From Allodiplogaster sudhausi (taxonomy: Eukaryota > Nematoda > Chromadorea > Rhabditida > Diplogasteridae), in contig CALZFC010000022.1 of the NCBI GenBank assembly GCA_945643635.1, positions 42,953 to 106,952 of the forward strand: a stretch of DNA of 64,000 nt, given 5' to 3'. Under the pieces are notes generated by a model. That model was not told the DNA's origin, did no database searches, and saw only the letters and a list, made by a program, of their open reading frames with translations. Shown here one piece after another: positions 42,201-56,700 of this stretch (position 1 is its first letter; each line of letters opens with the position of its first letter). Both the position numbers and the translations under genes were made by a program.

Positions 42201-45200
42201 AAAACTGTTCCCTTTCTAGTGATAATAGGCAGGACTCATTGCTTCAGTTTTCTGAACTTTTCTCTCTTAATTTTGCTGCTAAAAGAGACCTTTGTACACC
42301 GTTCATGCCCGAATTTTCGTTTTAGAATTTATTTTTCGGGCTGGACATTCTAGAAAATTGCGTGTACATAGAGAAACCATGTAGAAAACTGTTCCCTTTC
42401 TAGTGATAATAGGCAGGACTCATTGCTTCAGTTTTCTGAACTTTTCTCTCTTAATTTTGCTGCTAAAAGAGACCTTTGTACACCGTTCATGCCCGAATTT
42501 TCGTTTTAGAATTTATTTTTCGGGCTGGACATTCTAGAAAATTGCGTGTACATAGAGAAACCATGTAGAAAACTGTTCCCTTTCTAGTGATAATAGGCAG
42601 GACTCATTGCTTCAGTTTTCTGAACTTTTCTCTCTTAATTTTGCTGCTAAAAGAGACCTTTGTACACCGTTCATGCCCGAATTTTCGTTTTAGAATTTAT
42701 TTTTCGGGCTGGACATTCTAGAAAATTGCGTGTACATAGAGAAACCATGTAGAAAACTGTTCCCTTTCTAGTGATAATAGGCAGGACTCATTGCTTCAGT
42801 TTTCTGAACTTTTCTCTCTTAATTTTGCTGCTAAAAGAGACCTTTGTACACCGTTCATGCCCGAATTTTCGTTTTAGAATTTATTTTTCGGGCTGGACAT
42901 TCTAGAAAATTGCGTGTACATAGAGAAACCATGTAGAAAACTGTTCCCTTTCTAGTGATAATAGGCAGGACTCATTGCTTCAGTTTTCTGAACTTTTCTC
43001 TCTTAATTTTGCTGCTAAAAGAGACCTTTGTACACCGTTCATGCCCGAATTTTCGTTTTAGAATTTATTTTTCGGGCTGGACATTCTAGAAAATTGCGTG
43101 TACATAGAGAAACCATGTAGAAAACTGTTCCCTTTCTAGTGATAATAGGCAGGACTCATTGCTTCAGTTTTCTGAACTTTTCTCTCTTAATTTTGCTGCT
43201 AAAAGAGACCTTTGTACACCGTTCATGCCCGAATTTTCGTTTTAGAATTTATTTTTCGGGCTGGACATTCTAGAAAATTGCGTGTACATAGAGAAACCAT
43301 GTAGAAAACTGTTCCCTTTCTAGTGATAATAGGCAGGACTCATTGCTTCAGTTTTCTGAACTTTTCTCTCTTAATTTTGCTGCTAAAAGAGACCTTTGTA
43401 CACCGTTCATGCCCGAATTTTCGTTTTAGAATTTATTTTTCGGGCTGGACATTCTAGAAAATTGCGTGTACATAGAGAAACCATGTAGAAAACTGTTCCC
43501 TTTCTAGTGATAATAGGCAGGACTCATTGCTTCAGTTTTCTGAACTTTTCTCTCTTAATTTTGCTGCTAAAAGAGACCTTTGTACACCGTTCATGCCCGA
43601 ATTTTCGTTTTAGAATTTATTTTTCGGGCTGGACATTCTAGAAAATTGCGTGTACATAGAGAAACCATGTAGAAAACTGTTCCCTTTCTAGTGATAATAG
43701 GCAGGACTCATTGCTTCAGTTTTCTGAACTTTTCTCTCTTAATTTTGCTGCTAAAAGAGACCTTTGTACACCGTTCATGCCCGAATTTTCGTTTTAGAAT
43801 TTATTTTTCGGGCTGGACATTCTAGAAAATTGCGTGTACATAGAGAAACCATGTAGAAAACTGTTCCCTTTCTAGTGATAATAGGCAGGACTCATTGCTT
43901 CAGTTTTCTGAACTTTTCTCTCTTAATTTTGCTGCTAAAAGAGACCTTTGTACACCGTTCATGCCCGAATTTTCGTTTTAGAATTTATTTTTCGGGCTGG
44001 ACATTCTAGAAAATTGCGTGTACATAGAGAAACCATGTAGAAAACTGTTCCCTTTCTAGTGATAATAGGCAGGACTCATTGCTTCAGTTTTCTGAACTTT
44101 TCTCTCTTAATTTTGCTGCTAAAAGAGACCTTTGTACACCGTTCATGCCCGAATTTTCGTTTTAGAATTTATTTTTCGGGCTGGACATTCTAGAAAATTG
44201 CGTGTACATAGAGAAACCATGTAGAAAACTGTTCCCTTTCTAGTGATAATAGGCAGGACTCATTGCTTCAGTTTTCTGAACTTTTCTCTCTTAATTTTGC
44301 TGCTAAAAGAGACCTTTGTACACCGTTCATGCCCGAATTTTCGTTTTAGAATTTATTTTTCGGGCTGGACATTCTAGAAAATTGCGTGTACATAGAGAAA
44401 CCATGTAGAAAACTGTTCCCTTTCTAGTGATAATAGGCAGGACTCATTGCTTCAGTTTTCTGAACTTTTCTCTCTTAATTTTGCTGCTAAAAGAGACCTT
44501 TGTACACCGTTCATGCCCGAATTTTCGTTTTAGAATTTATTTTTCGGGCTGGACATTCTAGAAAATTGCGTGTACATAGAGAAACCATGTAGAAAACTGT
44601 TCCCTTTCTAGTGATAATAGGCAGGACTCATTGCTTCAGTTTTCTGAACTTTTCTCTCTTAATTTTGCTGCTAAAAGAGACCTTTGTACACCGTTCATGC
44701 CCGAATTTTCGTTTTAGAATTTATTTTTCGGGCTGGACATTCTAGAAAATTGCGTGTACATAGAGAAACCATGTAGAAAACTGTTCCCTTTCTAGTGATA
44801 ATAGGCAGGACTCATTGCTTCAGTTTTCTGAACTTTTCTCTCTTAATTTTGCTGCTAAAAGAGACCTTTGTACACCGTTCATGCCCGAATTTTCGTTTTA
44901 GAATTTATTTTTCGGGCTGGACATTCTAGAAAATTGCGTGTACATAGAGAAACCATGTAGAAAACTGTTCCCTTTCTAGTGATAATAGGCAGGACTCATT
45001 GCTTCAGTTTTCTGAACTTTTCTCTCTTAATTTTGCTGCTAAAAGAGACCTTTGTACACCGTTCATGCCCGAATTTTCGTTTTAGAATTTATTTTTCGGG
45101 CTGGACATTCTAGAAAATTGCGTGTACATAGAGAAACCATGTAGAAAACTGTTCCCTTTCTAGTGATAATAGGCAGGACTCATTGCTTCAGTTTTCTGAA

Positions 45201-48200
45201 CTTTTCTCTCTTAATTTTGCTGCTAAAAGAGACCTTTGTACACCGTTCATGCCCGAATTTTCGTTTTAGAATTTATTTTTCGGGCTGGACATTCTAGAAA
45301 ATTGCGTGTACATAGAGAAACCATGTAGAAAACTGTTCCCTTTCTAGTGATAATAGGCAGGACTCATTGCTTCAGTTTTCTGAACTTTTCTCTCTTAATT
45401 TTGCTGCTAAAAGAGACCTTTGTACACCGTTCATGCCCGAATTTTCGTTTTAGAATTTATTTTTCGGGCTGGACATTCTAGAAAATTGCGTGTACATAGA
45501 GAAACCATGTAGAAAACTGTTCCCTTTCTAGTGATAATAGGCAGGACTCATTGCTTCAGTTTTCTGAACTTTTCTCTCTTAATTTTGCTGCTAAAAGAGA
45601 CCTTTGTACACCGTTCATGCCCGAATTTTCGTTTTAGAATTTATTTTTCGGGCTGGACATTCTAGAAAATTGCGTGTACATAGAGAAACCATGTAGAAAA
45701 CTGTTCCCTTTCTAGTGATAATAGGCAGGACTCATTGCTTCAGTTTTCTGAACTTTTCTCTCTTAATTTTGCTGCTAAAAGAGACCTTTGTACACCGTTC
45801 ATGCCCGAATTTTCGTTTTAGAATTTATTTTTCGGGCTGGACATTCTAGAAAATTGCGTGTACATAGAGAAACCATGTAGAAAACTGTTCCCTTTCTAGT
45901 GATAATAGGCAGGACTCATTGCTTCAGTTTTCTGAACTTTTCTCTCTTAATTTTGCTGCTAAAAGAGACCTTTGTACACCGTTCATGCCCGAATTTTCGT
46001 TTTAGAATTTATTTTTCGGGCTGGACATTCTAGAAAATTGCGTGTACATAGAGAAACCATGTAGAAAACTGTTCCCTTTCTAGTGATAATAGGCAGGACT
46101 CATTGCTTCAGTTTTCTGAACTTTTCTCTCTTAATTTTGCTGCTAAAAGAGACCTTTGTACACCGTTCATGCCCGAATTTTCGTTTTAGAATTTATTTTT
46201 CGGGCTGGACATTCTAGAAAATTGCGTGTACATAGAGAAACCATGTAGAAAACTGTTCCCTTTCTAGTGATAATAGGCAGGACTCATTGCTTCAGTTTTC
46301 TGAACTTTTCTCTCTTAATTTTGCTGCTAAAAGAGACCTTTGTACACCGTTCATGCCCGAATTTTCGTTTTAGAATTTATTTTTCGGGCTGGACATTCTA
46401 GAAAATTGCGTGTACATAGAGAAACCATGTAGAAAACTGTTCCCTTTCTAGTGATAATAGGCAGGACTCATTGCTTCAGTTTTCTGAACTTTTCTCTCTT
46501 AATTTTGCTGCTAAAAGAGACCTTTGTACACCGTTCATGCCCGAATTTTCGTTTTAGAATTTATTTTTCGGGCTGGACATTCTAGAAAATTGCGTGTACA
46601 TAGAGAAACCATGTAGAAAACTGTTCCCTTTCTAGTGATAATAGGCAGGACTCATTGCTTCAGTTTTCTGAACTTTTCTCTCTTAATTTTGCTGCTAAAA
46701 GAGACCTTTGTACACCGTTCATGCCCGAATTTTCGTTTTAGAATTTATTTTTCGGGCTGGACATTCTAGAAAATTGCGTGTACATAGAGAAACCATGTAG
46801 AAAACTGTTCCCTTTCTAGTGATAATAGGCAGGACTCATTGCTTCAGTTTTCTGAACTTTTCTCTCTTAATTTTGCTGCTAAAAGAGACCTTTGTACACC
46901 GTTCATGCCCGAATTTTCGTTTTAGAATTTATTTTTCGGGCTGGACATTCTAGAAAATTGCGTGTACATAGAGAAACCATGTAGAAAACTGTTCCCTTTC
47001 TAGTGATAATAGGCAGGACTCATTGCTTCAGTTTTCTGAACTTTTCTCTCTTAATTTTGCTGCTAAAAGAGACCTTTGTACACCGTTCATGCCCGAATTT
47101 TCGTTTTAGAATTTATTTTTCGGGCTGGACATTCTAGAAAATTGCGTGTACATAGAGAAACCATGTAGAAAACTGTTCCCTTTCTAGTGATAATAGGCAG
47201 GACTCATTGCTTCAGTTTTCTGAACTTTTCTCTCTTAATTTTGCTGCTAAAAGAGACCTTTGTACACCGTTCATGCCCGAATTTTCGTTTTAGAATTTAT
47301 TTTTCGGGCTGGACATTCTAGAAAATTGCGTGTACATAGAGAAACCATGTAGAAAACTGTTCCCTTTCTAGTGATAATAGGCAGGACTCATTGCTTCAGT
47401 TTTCTGAACTTTTCTCTCTTAATTTTGCTGCTAAAAGAGACCTTTGTACACCGTTCATGCCCGAATTTTCGTTTTAGAATTTATTTTTCGGGCTGGACAT
47501 TCTAGAAAATTGCGTGTACATAGAGAAACCATGTAGAAAACTGTTCCCTTTCTAGTGATAATAGGCAGGACTCATTGCTTCAGTTTTCTGAACTTTTCTC
47601 TCTTAATTTTGCTGCTAAAAGAGACCTTTGTACACCGTTCATGCCCGAATTTTCGTTTTAGAATTTATTTTTCGGGCTGGACATTCTAGAAAATTGCGTG
47701 TACATAGAGAAACCATGTAGAAAACTGTTCCCTTTCTAGTGATAATAGGCAGGACTCATTGCTTCAGTTTTCTGAACTTTTCTCTCTTAATTTTGCTGCT
47801 AAAAGAGACCTTTGTACACCGTTCATGCCCGAATTTTCGTTTTAGAATTTATTTTTCGGGCTGGACATTCTAGAAAATTGCGTGTACATAGAGAAACCAT
47901 GTAGAAAACTGTTCCCTTTCTAGTGATAATAGGCAGGACTCATTGCTTCAGTTTTCTGAACTTTTCTCTCTTAATTTTGCTGCTAAAAGAGACCTTTGTA
48001 CACCGTTCATGCCCGAATTTTCGTTTTAGAATTTATTTTTCGGGCTGGACATTCTAGAAAATTGCGTGTACATAGAGAAACCATGTAGAAAACTGTTCCC
48101 TTTCTAGTGATAATAGGCAGGACTCATTGCTTCAGTTTTCTGAACTTTTCTCTCTTAATTTTGCTGCTAAAAGAGACCTTTGTACACCGTTCATGCCCGA

Positions 48201-51200
48201 ATTTTCGTTTTAGAATTTATTTTTCGGGCTGGACATTCTAGAAAATTGCGTGTACATAGAGAAACCATGTAGAAAACTGTTCCCTTTCTAGTGATAATAG
48301 GCAGGACTCATTGCTTCAGTTTTCTGAACTTTTCTCTCTTAATTTTGCTGCTAAAAGAGACCTTTGTACACCGTTCATGCCCGAATTTTCGTTTTAGAAT
48401 TTATTTTTCGGGCTGGACATTCTAGAAAATTGCGTGTACATAGAGAAACCATGTAGAAAACTGTTCCCTTTCTAGTGATAATAGGCAGGACTCATTGCTT
48501 CAGTTTTCTGAACTTTTCTCTCTTAATTTTGCTGCTAAAAGAGACCTTTGTACACCGTTCATGCCCGAATTTTCGTTTTAGAATTTATTTTTCGGGCTGG
48601 ACATTCTAGAAAATTGCGTGTACATAGAGAAACCATGTAGAAAACTGTTCCCTTTCTAGTGATAATAGGCAGGACTCATTGCTTCAGTTTTCTGAACTTT
48701 TCTCTCTTAATTTTGCTGCTAAAAGAGACCTTTGTACACCGTTCATGCCCGAATTTTCGTTTTAGAATTTATTTTTCGGGCTGGACATTCTAGAAAATTG
48801 CGTGTACATAGAGAAACCATGTAGAAAACTGTTCCCTTTCTAGTGATAATAGGCAGGACTCATTGCTTCAGTTTTCTGAACTTTTCTCTCTTAATTTTGC
48901 TGCTAAAAGAGACCTTTGTACACCGTTCATGCCCGAATTTTCGTTTTAGAATTTATTTTTCGGGCTGGACATTCTAGAAAATTGCGTGTACATAGAGAAA
49001 CCATGTAGAAAACTGTTCCCTTTCTAGTGATAATAGGCAGGACTCATTGCTTCAGTTTTCTGAACTTTTCTCTCTTAATTTTGCTGCTAAAAGAGACCTT
49101 TGTACACCGTTCATGCCCGAATTTTCGTTTTAGAATTTATTTTTCGGGCTGGACATTCTAGAAAATTGCGTGTACATAGAGAAACCATGTAGAAAACTGT
49201 TCCCTTTCTAGTGATAATAGGCAGGACTCATTGCTTCAGTTTTCTGAACTTTTCTCTCTTAATTTTGCTGCTAAAAGAGACCTTTGTACACCGTTCATGC
49301 CCGAATTTTCGTTTTAGAATTTATTTTTCGGGCTGGACATTCTAGAAAATTGCGTGTACATAGAGAAACCATGTAGAAAACTGTTCCCTTTCTAGTGATA
49401 ATAGGCAGGACTCATTGCTTCAGTTTTCTGAACTTTTCTCTCTTAATTTTGCTGCTAAAAGAGACCTTTGTACACCGTTCATGCCCGAATTTTCGTTTTA
49501 GAATTTATTTTTCGGGCTGGACATTCTAGAAAATTGCGTGTACATAGAGAAACCATGTAGAAAACTGTTCCCTTTCTAGTGATAATAGGCAGGACTCATT
49601 GCTTCAGTTTTCTGAACTTTTCTCTCTTAATTTTGCTGCTAAAAGAGACCTTTGTACACCGTTCATGCCCGAATTTTCGTTTTAGAATTTATTTTTCGGG
49701 CTGGACATTCTAGAAAATTGCGTGTACATAGAGAAACCATGTAGAAAACTGTTCCCTTTCTAGTGATAATAGGCAGGACTCATTGCTTCAGTTTTCTGAA
49801 CTTTTCTCTCTTAATTTTGCTGCTAAAAGAGACCTTTGTACACCGTTCATGCCCGAATTTTCGTTTTAGAATTTATTTTTCGGGCTGGACATTCTAGAAA
49901 ATTGCGTGTACATAGAGAAACCATGTAGAAAACTGTTCCCTTTCTAGTGATAATAGGCAGGACTCATTGCTTCAGTTTTCTGAACTTTTCTCTCTTAATT
50001 TTGCTGCTAAAAGAGACCTTTGTACACCGTTCATGCCCGAATTTTCGTTTTAGAATTTATTTTTCGGGCTGGACATTCTAGAAAATTGCGTGTACATAGA
50101 GAAACCATGTAGAAAACTGTTCCCTTTCTAGTGATAATAGGCAGGACTCATTGCTTCAGTTTTCTGAACTTTTCTCTCTTAATTTTGCTGCTAAAAGAGA
50201 CCTTTGTACACCGTTCATGCCCGAATTTTCGTTTTAGAATTTATTTTTCGGGCTGGACATTCTAGAAAATTGCGTGTACATAGAGAAACCATGTAGAAAA
50301 CTGTTCCCTTTCTAGTGATAATAGGCAGGACTCATTGCTTCAGTTTTCTGAACTTTTCTCTCTTAATTTTGCTGCTAAAAGAGACCTTTGTACACCGTTC
50401 ATGCCCGAATTTTCGTTTTAGAATTTATTTTTCGGGCTGGACATTCTAGAAAATTGCGTGTACATAGAGAAACCATGTAGAAAACTGTTCCCTTTCTAGT
50501 GATAATAGGCAGGACTCATTGCTTCAGTTTTCTGAACTTTTCTCTCTTAATTTTGCTGCTAAAAGAGACCTTTGTACACCGTTCATGCCCGAATTTTCGT
50601 TTTAGAATTTATTTTTCGGGCTGGACATTCTAGAAAATTGCGTGTACATAGAGAAACCATGTAGAAAACTGTTCCCTTTCTAGTGATAATAGGCAGGACT
50701 CATTGCTTCAGTTTTCTGAACTTTTCTCTCTTAATTTTGCTGCTAAAAGAGACCTTTGTACACCGTTCATGCCCGAATTTTCGTTTTAGAATTTATTTTT
50801 CGGGCTGGACATTCTAGAAAATTGCGTGTACATAGAGAAACCATGTAGAAAACTGTTCCCTTTCTAGTGATAATAGGCAGGACTCATTGCTTCAGTTTTC
50901 TGAACTTTTCTCTCTTAATTTTGCTGCTAAAAGAGACCTTTGTACACCGTTCATGCCCGAATTTTCGTTTTAGAATTTATTTTTCGGGCTGGACATTCTA
51001 GAAAATTGCGTGTACATAGAGAAACCATGTAGAAAACTGTTCCCTTTCTAGTGATAATAGGCAGGACTCATTGCTTCAGTTTTCTGAACTTTTCTCTCTT
51101 AATTTTGCTGCTAAAAGAGACCTTTGTACACCGTTCATGCCCGAATTTTCGTTTTAGAATTTATTTTTCGGGCTGGACATTCTAGAAAATTGCGTGTACA

Positions 51201-53176
51201 TAGAGAAACCATGTAGAAAACTGTTCCCTTTCTAGTGATAATAGGCAGGACTCATTGCTTCAGTTTTCTGAACTTTTCTCTCTTAATTTTGCTGCTAAAA
51301 GAGACCTTTGTACACCGTTCATGCCCGAATTTTCGTTTTAGAATTTATTTTTCGGGCTGGACATTCTAGAAAATTGCGTGTACATAGAGAAACCATGTAG
51401 AAAACTGTTCCCTTTCTAGTGATAATAGGCAGGACTCATTGCTTCAGTTTTCTGAACTTTTCTCTCTTAATTTTGCTGCTAAAAGAGACCTTTGTACACC
51501 GTTCATGCCCGAATTTTCGTTTTAGAATTTATTTTTCGGGCTGGACATTCTAGAAAATTGCGTGTACATAGAGAAACCATGTAGAAAACTGTTCCCTTTC
51601 TAGTGATAATAGGCAGGACTCATTGCTTCAGTTTTCTGAACTTTTCTCTCTTAATTTTGCTGCTAAAAGAGACCTTTGTACACCGTTCATGCCCGAATTT
51701 TCGTTTTAGAATTTATTTTTCGGGCTGGACATTCTAGAAAATTGCGTGTACATAGAGAAACCATGTAGAAAACTGTTCCCTTTCTAGTGATAATAGGCAG
51801 GACTCATTGCTTCAGTTTTCTGAACTTTTCTCTCTTAATTTTGCTGCTAAAAGAGACCTTTGTACACCGTTCATGCCCGAATTTTCGTTTTAGAATTTAT
51901 TTTTCGGGCTGGACATTCTAGAAAATTGCGTGTACATAGAGAAACCATGTAGAAAACTGTTCCCTTTCTAGTGATAATAGGCAGGACTCATTGCTTCAGT
52001 TTTCTGAACTTTTCTCTCTTAATTTTGCTGCTAAAAGAGACCTTTGTACACCGTTCATGCCCGAATTTTCGTTTTAGAATTTATTTTTCGGGCTGGACAT
52101 TCTAGAAAATTGCGTGTACATAGAGAAACCATGTAGAAAACTGTTCCCTTTCTAGTGATAATAGGCAGGACTCATTGCTTCAGTTTTCTGAACTTTTCTC
52201 TCTTAATTTTGCTGCTAAAAGAGACCTTTGTACACCGTTCATGCCCGAATTTTCGTTTTAGAATTTATTTTTCGGGCTGGACATTCTAGAAAATTGCGTG
52301 TACATAGAGAAACCATGTAGAAAACTGTTCCCTTTCTAGTGATAATAGGCAGGACTCATTGCTTCAGTTTTCTGAACTTTTCTCTCTTAATTTTGCTGCT
52401 AAAAGAGACCTTTGTACACCGTTCATGCCCGAATTTTCGTTTTAGAATTTATTTTTCGGGCTGGACATTCTAGAAAATTGCGTGTACATAGAGAAACCAT
52501 GTAGAAAACTGTTCCCTTTCTAGTGATAATAGGCAGGACTCATTGCTTCAGTTTTCTGAACTTTTCTCTCTTAATTTTGCTGCTAAAAGAGACCTTTGTA
52601 CACCGTTCATGCCCGAATTTTCGTTTTAGAATTTATTTTTCGGGCTGGACATTCTAGAAAATTGCGTGTACATAGAGAAACCATGTAGAAAACTGTTCCC
52701 TTTCTAGTGATAATAGGCAGGACTCATTGCTTCAGTTTTCTGAACTTTTCTCTCTTAATTTTGCTGCTAAAAGAGACCTTTGTACACCGTTCATGCCCGA
52801 ATTTTCGTTTTAGAATTTATTTTTCGGGCTGGACATTCTAGAAAATTGCGTGTACATAGAGAAACCATGTAGAAAACTGTTCCCTTTCTAGTGATAATAG
52901 GCAGGACTCATTGCTTCAGTTTTCTGAACTTTTCTCTCTTAATTTTGCTGCTAAAAGAGACCTTTGTACACCGTTCATGCCCGAATTTTCGTTTTAGAAT
53001 TTATTTTTCGGGCTGGACATTCTAGAAAATTGCGTGTACATAGAGAAACCATGTAGAAAACTGTTCCCTTTCTAGTGATAATAGGCAGGACTCATTGCTT
53101 CAGTTTTCTGAACTTTTCTCTCTTAATTTTGCTGCTAAAAGAGACCTTTGTACACCGTTCATGCCCGAATTTTCGT

Positions 53177-53726
53177 TTTAGAATTATTTTTCGGGCTGGA
53201 CATTCTAGAAAATTGCGTGTACATAGAGAAACCATGTAGAAAACTGTTCCCTTTCTAGTGATAATAGGCAGGACTCATTGCTTCAGTTTTCTGAACTTTT
53301 CTCTCTTAATTTTGCTGCTAAAAGAGACCTTTGTACACCGTTCATGCCCGAATTTTCGTTTTAGAATTTATTTTTCGGGCTGGACATTCTAGAAAATTGC
53401 GTGTACATAGAGAAACCATGTAGAAAACTGTTCCCTTTCTAGTGATAATAGGCAGGACTCATTGCTTCAGTTTTCTGAACTTTTCTCTCTTAATTTTGCT
53501 GCTAAAAGAGACCTTTGTACACCGTTCATGCCCGAATTTTCGTTTTAGAATTTATTTTCGGGCTGGACATTCTAGAAAATTGCGTGTACATAGAGAAACC
53601 ATGTAGAAAACTGTTCCCTTTCTAGTGATAATAGGCAGGACTCATTGCTTCAGTTTTCTGAACTTTTCTCTCTTAATTTTGCTGCTAAAAGAGACCTTTG
53701 TACACCGTTCATGCCCGAATTTTCGT
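53177..53726 (+). repeat. Seam of three copies (290-292), two one base short
   Basis: This is the first departure from consensus after 53 kb. Copy 290 (53177-53359, 183 bp) has T3 at unit 8-10 reduced to T2. Copy 291 (53360-53543, 184 bp) is consensus. Copy 292 (53544-53726, 183 bp) has T5 at unit 12-16 reduced to T4. Perfect copies follow again. Both losses are in short T runs within the same 10-base part of the unit. Confidence 0.95.
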
Positions 53727-56700
53727 TTTAGAATTTATTTTTCGGGCTGGACATTCTAGAAAATTGCGTGTACATAGAGAAACCATGTAGAAAACTGTTC
53801 CCTTTCTAGTGATAATAGGCAGGACTCATTGCTTCAGTTTTCTGAACTTTTCTCTCTTAATTTTGCTGCTAAAAGAGACCTTTGTACACCGTTCATGCCC
53901 GAATTTTCGTTTTAGAATTTATTTTTCGGGCTGGACATTCTAGAAAATTGCGTGTACATAGAGAAACCATGTAGAAAACTGTTCCCTTTCTAGTGATAAT
54001 AGGCAGGACTCATTGCTTCAGTTTTCTGAACTTTTCTCTCTTAATTTTGCTGCTAAAAGAGACCTTTGTACACCGTTCATGCCCGAATTTTCGTTTTAGA
54101 ATTTATTTTTCGGGCTGGACATTCTAGAAAATTGCGTGTACATAGAGAAACCATGTAGAAAACTGTTCCCTTTCTAGTGATAATAGGCAGGACTCATTGC
54201 TTCAGTTTTCTGAACTTTTCTCTCTTAATTTTGCTGCTAAAAGAGACCTTTGTACACCGTTCATGCCCGAATTTTCGTTTTAGAATTTATTTTTCGGGCT
54301 GGACATTCTAGAAAATTGCGTGTACATAGAGAAACCATGTAGAAAACTGTTCCCTTTCTAGTGATAATAGGCAGGACTCATTGCTTCAGTTTTCTGAACT
54401 TTTCTCTCTTAATTTTGCTGCTAAAAGAGACCTTTGTACACCGTTCATGCCCGAATTTTCGTTTTAGAATTTATTTTTCGGGCTGGACATTCTAGAAAAT
54501 TGCGTGTACATAGAGAAACCATGTAGAAAACTGTTCCCTTTCTAGTGATAATAGGCAGGACTCATTGCTTCAGTTTTCTGAACTTTTCTCTCTTAATTTT
54601 GCTGCTAAAAGAGACCTTTGTACACCGTTCATGCCCGAATTTTCGTTTTAGAATTTATTTTTCGGGCTGGACATTCTAGAAAATTGCGTGTACATAGAGA
54701 AACCATGTAGAAAACTGTTCCCTTTCTAGTGATAATAGGCAGGACTCATTGCTTCAGTTTTCTGAACTTTTCTCTCTTAATTTTGCTGCTAAAAGAGACC
54801 TTTGTACACCGTTCATGCCCGAATTTTCGTTTTAGAATTTATTTTTCGGGCTGGACATTCTAGAAAATTGCGTGTACATAGAGAAACCATGTAGAAAACT
54901 GTTCCCTTTCTAGTGATAATAGGCAGGACTCATTGCTTCAGTTTTCTGAACTTTTCTCTCTTAATTTTGCTGCTAAAAGAGACCTTTGTACACCGTTCAT
55001 GCCCGAATTTTCGTTTTAGAATTTATTTTTCGGGCTGGACATTCTAGAAAATTGCGTGTACATAGAGAAACCATGTAGAAAACTGTTCCCTTTCTAGTGA
55101 TAATAGGCAGGACTCATTGCTTCAGTTTTCTGAACTTTTCTCTCTTAATTTTGCTGCTAAAAGAGACCTTTGTACACCGTTCATGCCCGAATTTTCGTTT
55201 TAGAATTTATTTTTCGGGCTGGACATTCTAGAAAATTGCGTGTACATAGAGAAACCATGTAGAAAACTGTTCCCTTTCTAGTGATAATAGGCAGGACTCA
55301 TTGCTTCAGTTTTCTGAACTTTTCTCTCTTAATTTTGCTGCTAAAAGAGACCTTTGTACACCGTTCATGCCCGAATTTTCGTTTTAGAATTTATTTTTCG
55401 GGCTGGACATTCTAGAAAATTGCGTGTACATAGAGAAACCATGTAGAAAACTGTTCCCTTTCTAGTGATAATAGGCAGGACTCATTGCTTCAGTTTTCTG
55501 AACTTTTCTCTCTTAATTTTGCTGCTAAAAGAGACCTTTGTACACCGTTCATGCCCGAATTTTCGTTTTAGAATTTATTTTTCGGGCTGGACATTCTAGA
55601 AAATTGCGTGTACATAGAGAAACCATGTAGAAAACTGTTCCCTTTCTAGTGATAATAGGCAGGACTCATTGCTTCAGTTTTCTGAACTTTTCTCTCTTAA
55701 TTTTGCTGCTAAAAGAGACCTTTGTACACCGTTCATGCCCGAATTTTCGTTTTAGAATTTATTTTTCGGGCTGGACATTCTAGAAAATTGCGTGTACATA
55801 GAGAAACCATGTAGAAAACTGTTCCCTTTCTAGTGATAATAGGCAGGACTCATTGCTTCAGTTTTCTGAACTTTTCTCTCTTAATTTTGCTGCTAAAAGA
55901 GACCTTTGTACACCGTTCATGCCCGAATTTTCGTTTTAGAATTTATTTTTCGGGCTGGACATTCTAGAAAATTGCGTGTACATAGAGAAACCATGTAGAA
56001 AACTGTTCCCTTTCTAGTGATAATAGGCAGGACTCATTGCTTCAGTTTTCTGAACTTTTCTCTCTTAATTTTGCTGCTAAAAGAGACCTTTGTACACCGT
56101 TCATGCCCGAATTTTCGTTTTAGAATTTATTTTTCGGGCTGGACATTCTAGAAAATTGCGTGTACATAGAGAAACCATGTAGAAAACTGTTCCCTTTCTA
56201 GTGATAATAGGCAGGACTCATTGCTTCAGTTTTCTGAACTTTTCTCTCTTAATTTTGCTGCTAAAAGAGACCTTTGTACACCGTTCATGCCCGAATTTTC
56301 GTTTTAGAATTTATTTTTCGGGCTGGACATTCTAGAAAATTGCGTGTACATAGAGAAACCATGTAGAAAACTGTTCCCTTTCTAGTGATAATAGGCAGGA
56401 CTCATTGCTTCAGTTTTCTGAACTTTTCTCTCTTAATTTTGCTGCTAAAAGAGACCTTTGTACACCGTTCATGCCCGAATTTTCGTTTTAGAATTTATTT
56501 TTCGGGCTGGACATTCTAGAAAATTGCGTGTACATAGAGAAACCATGTAGAAAACTGTTCCCTTTCTAGTGATAATAGGCAGGACTCATTGCTTCAGTTT
56601 TCTGAACTTTTCTCTCTTAATTTTGCTGCTAAAAGAGACCTTTGTACACCGTTCATGCCCGAATTTTCGTTTTAGAATTTATTTTTCGGGCTGGACATTC

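Larger units (their letters stand above)
1..53176 (+). repeat. Block A: 289 consensus copies of 184 bp
   Basis: Copy n begins at 1+184(n-1). The phase holds at every place I checked, including 2761, 49681 and 52441, and the final unit ends at 53176. I saw no substitution or indel in the block, although this was read by eye and not by string comparison. No higher-order repeat can be defined, because the copies carry no variants that would mark one. Identity at this scale means either very recent amplification and homogenisation, or an assembly that repeated one consensus unit. No read shorter than the block could place or count its copies. Confidence 0.95.

Noticed and set aside
1..53176. Higher-order repeat structure
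   Set aside because: A higher-order repeat requires sets of distinguishable units. The copies here show no variants, so no longer period can be supported.
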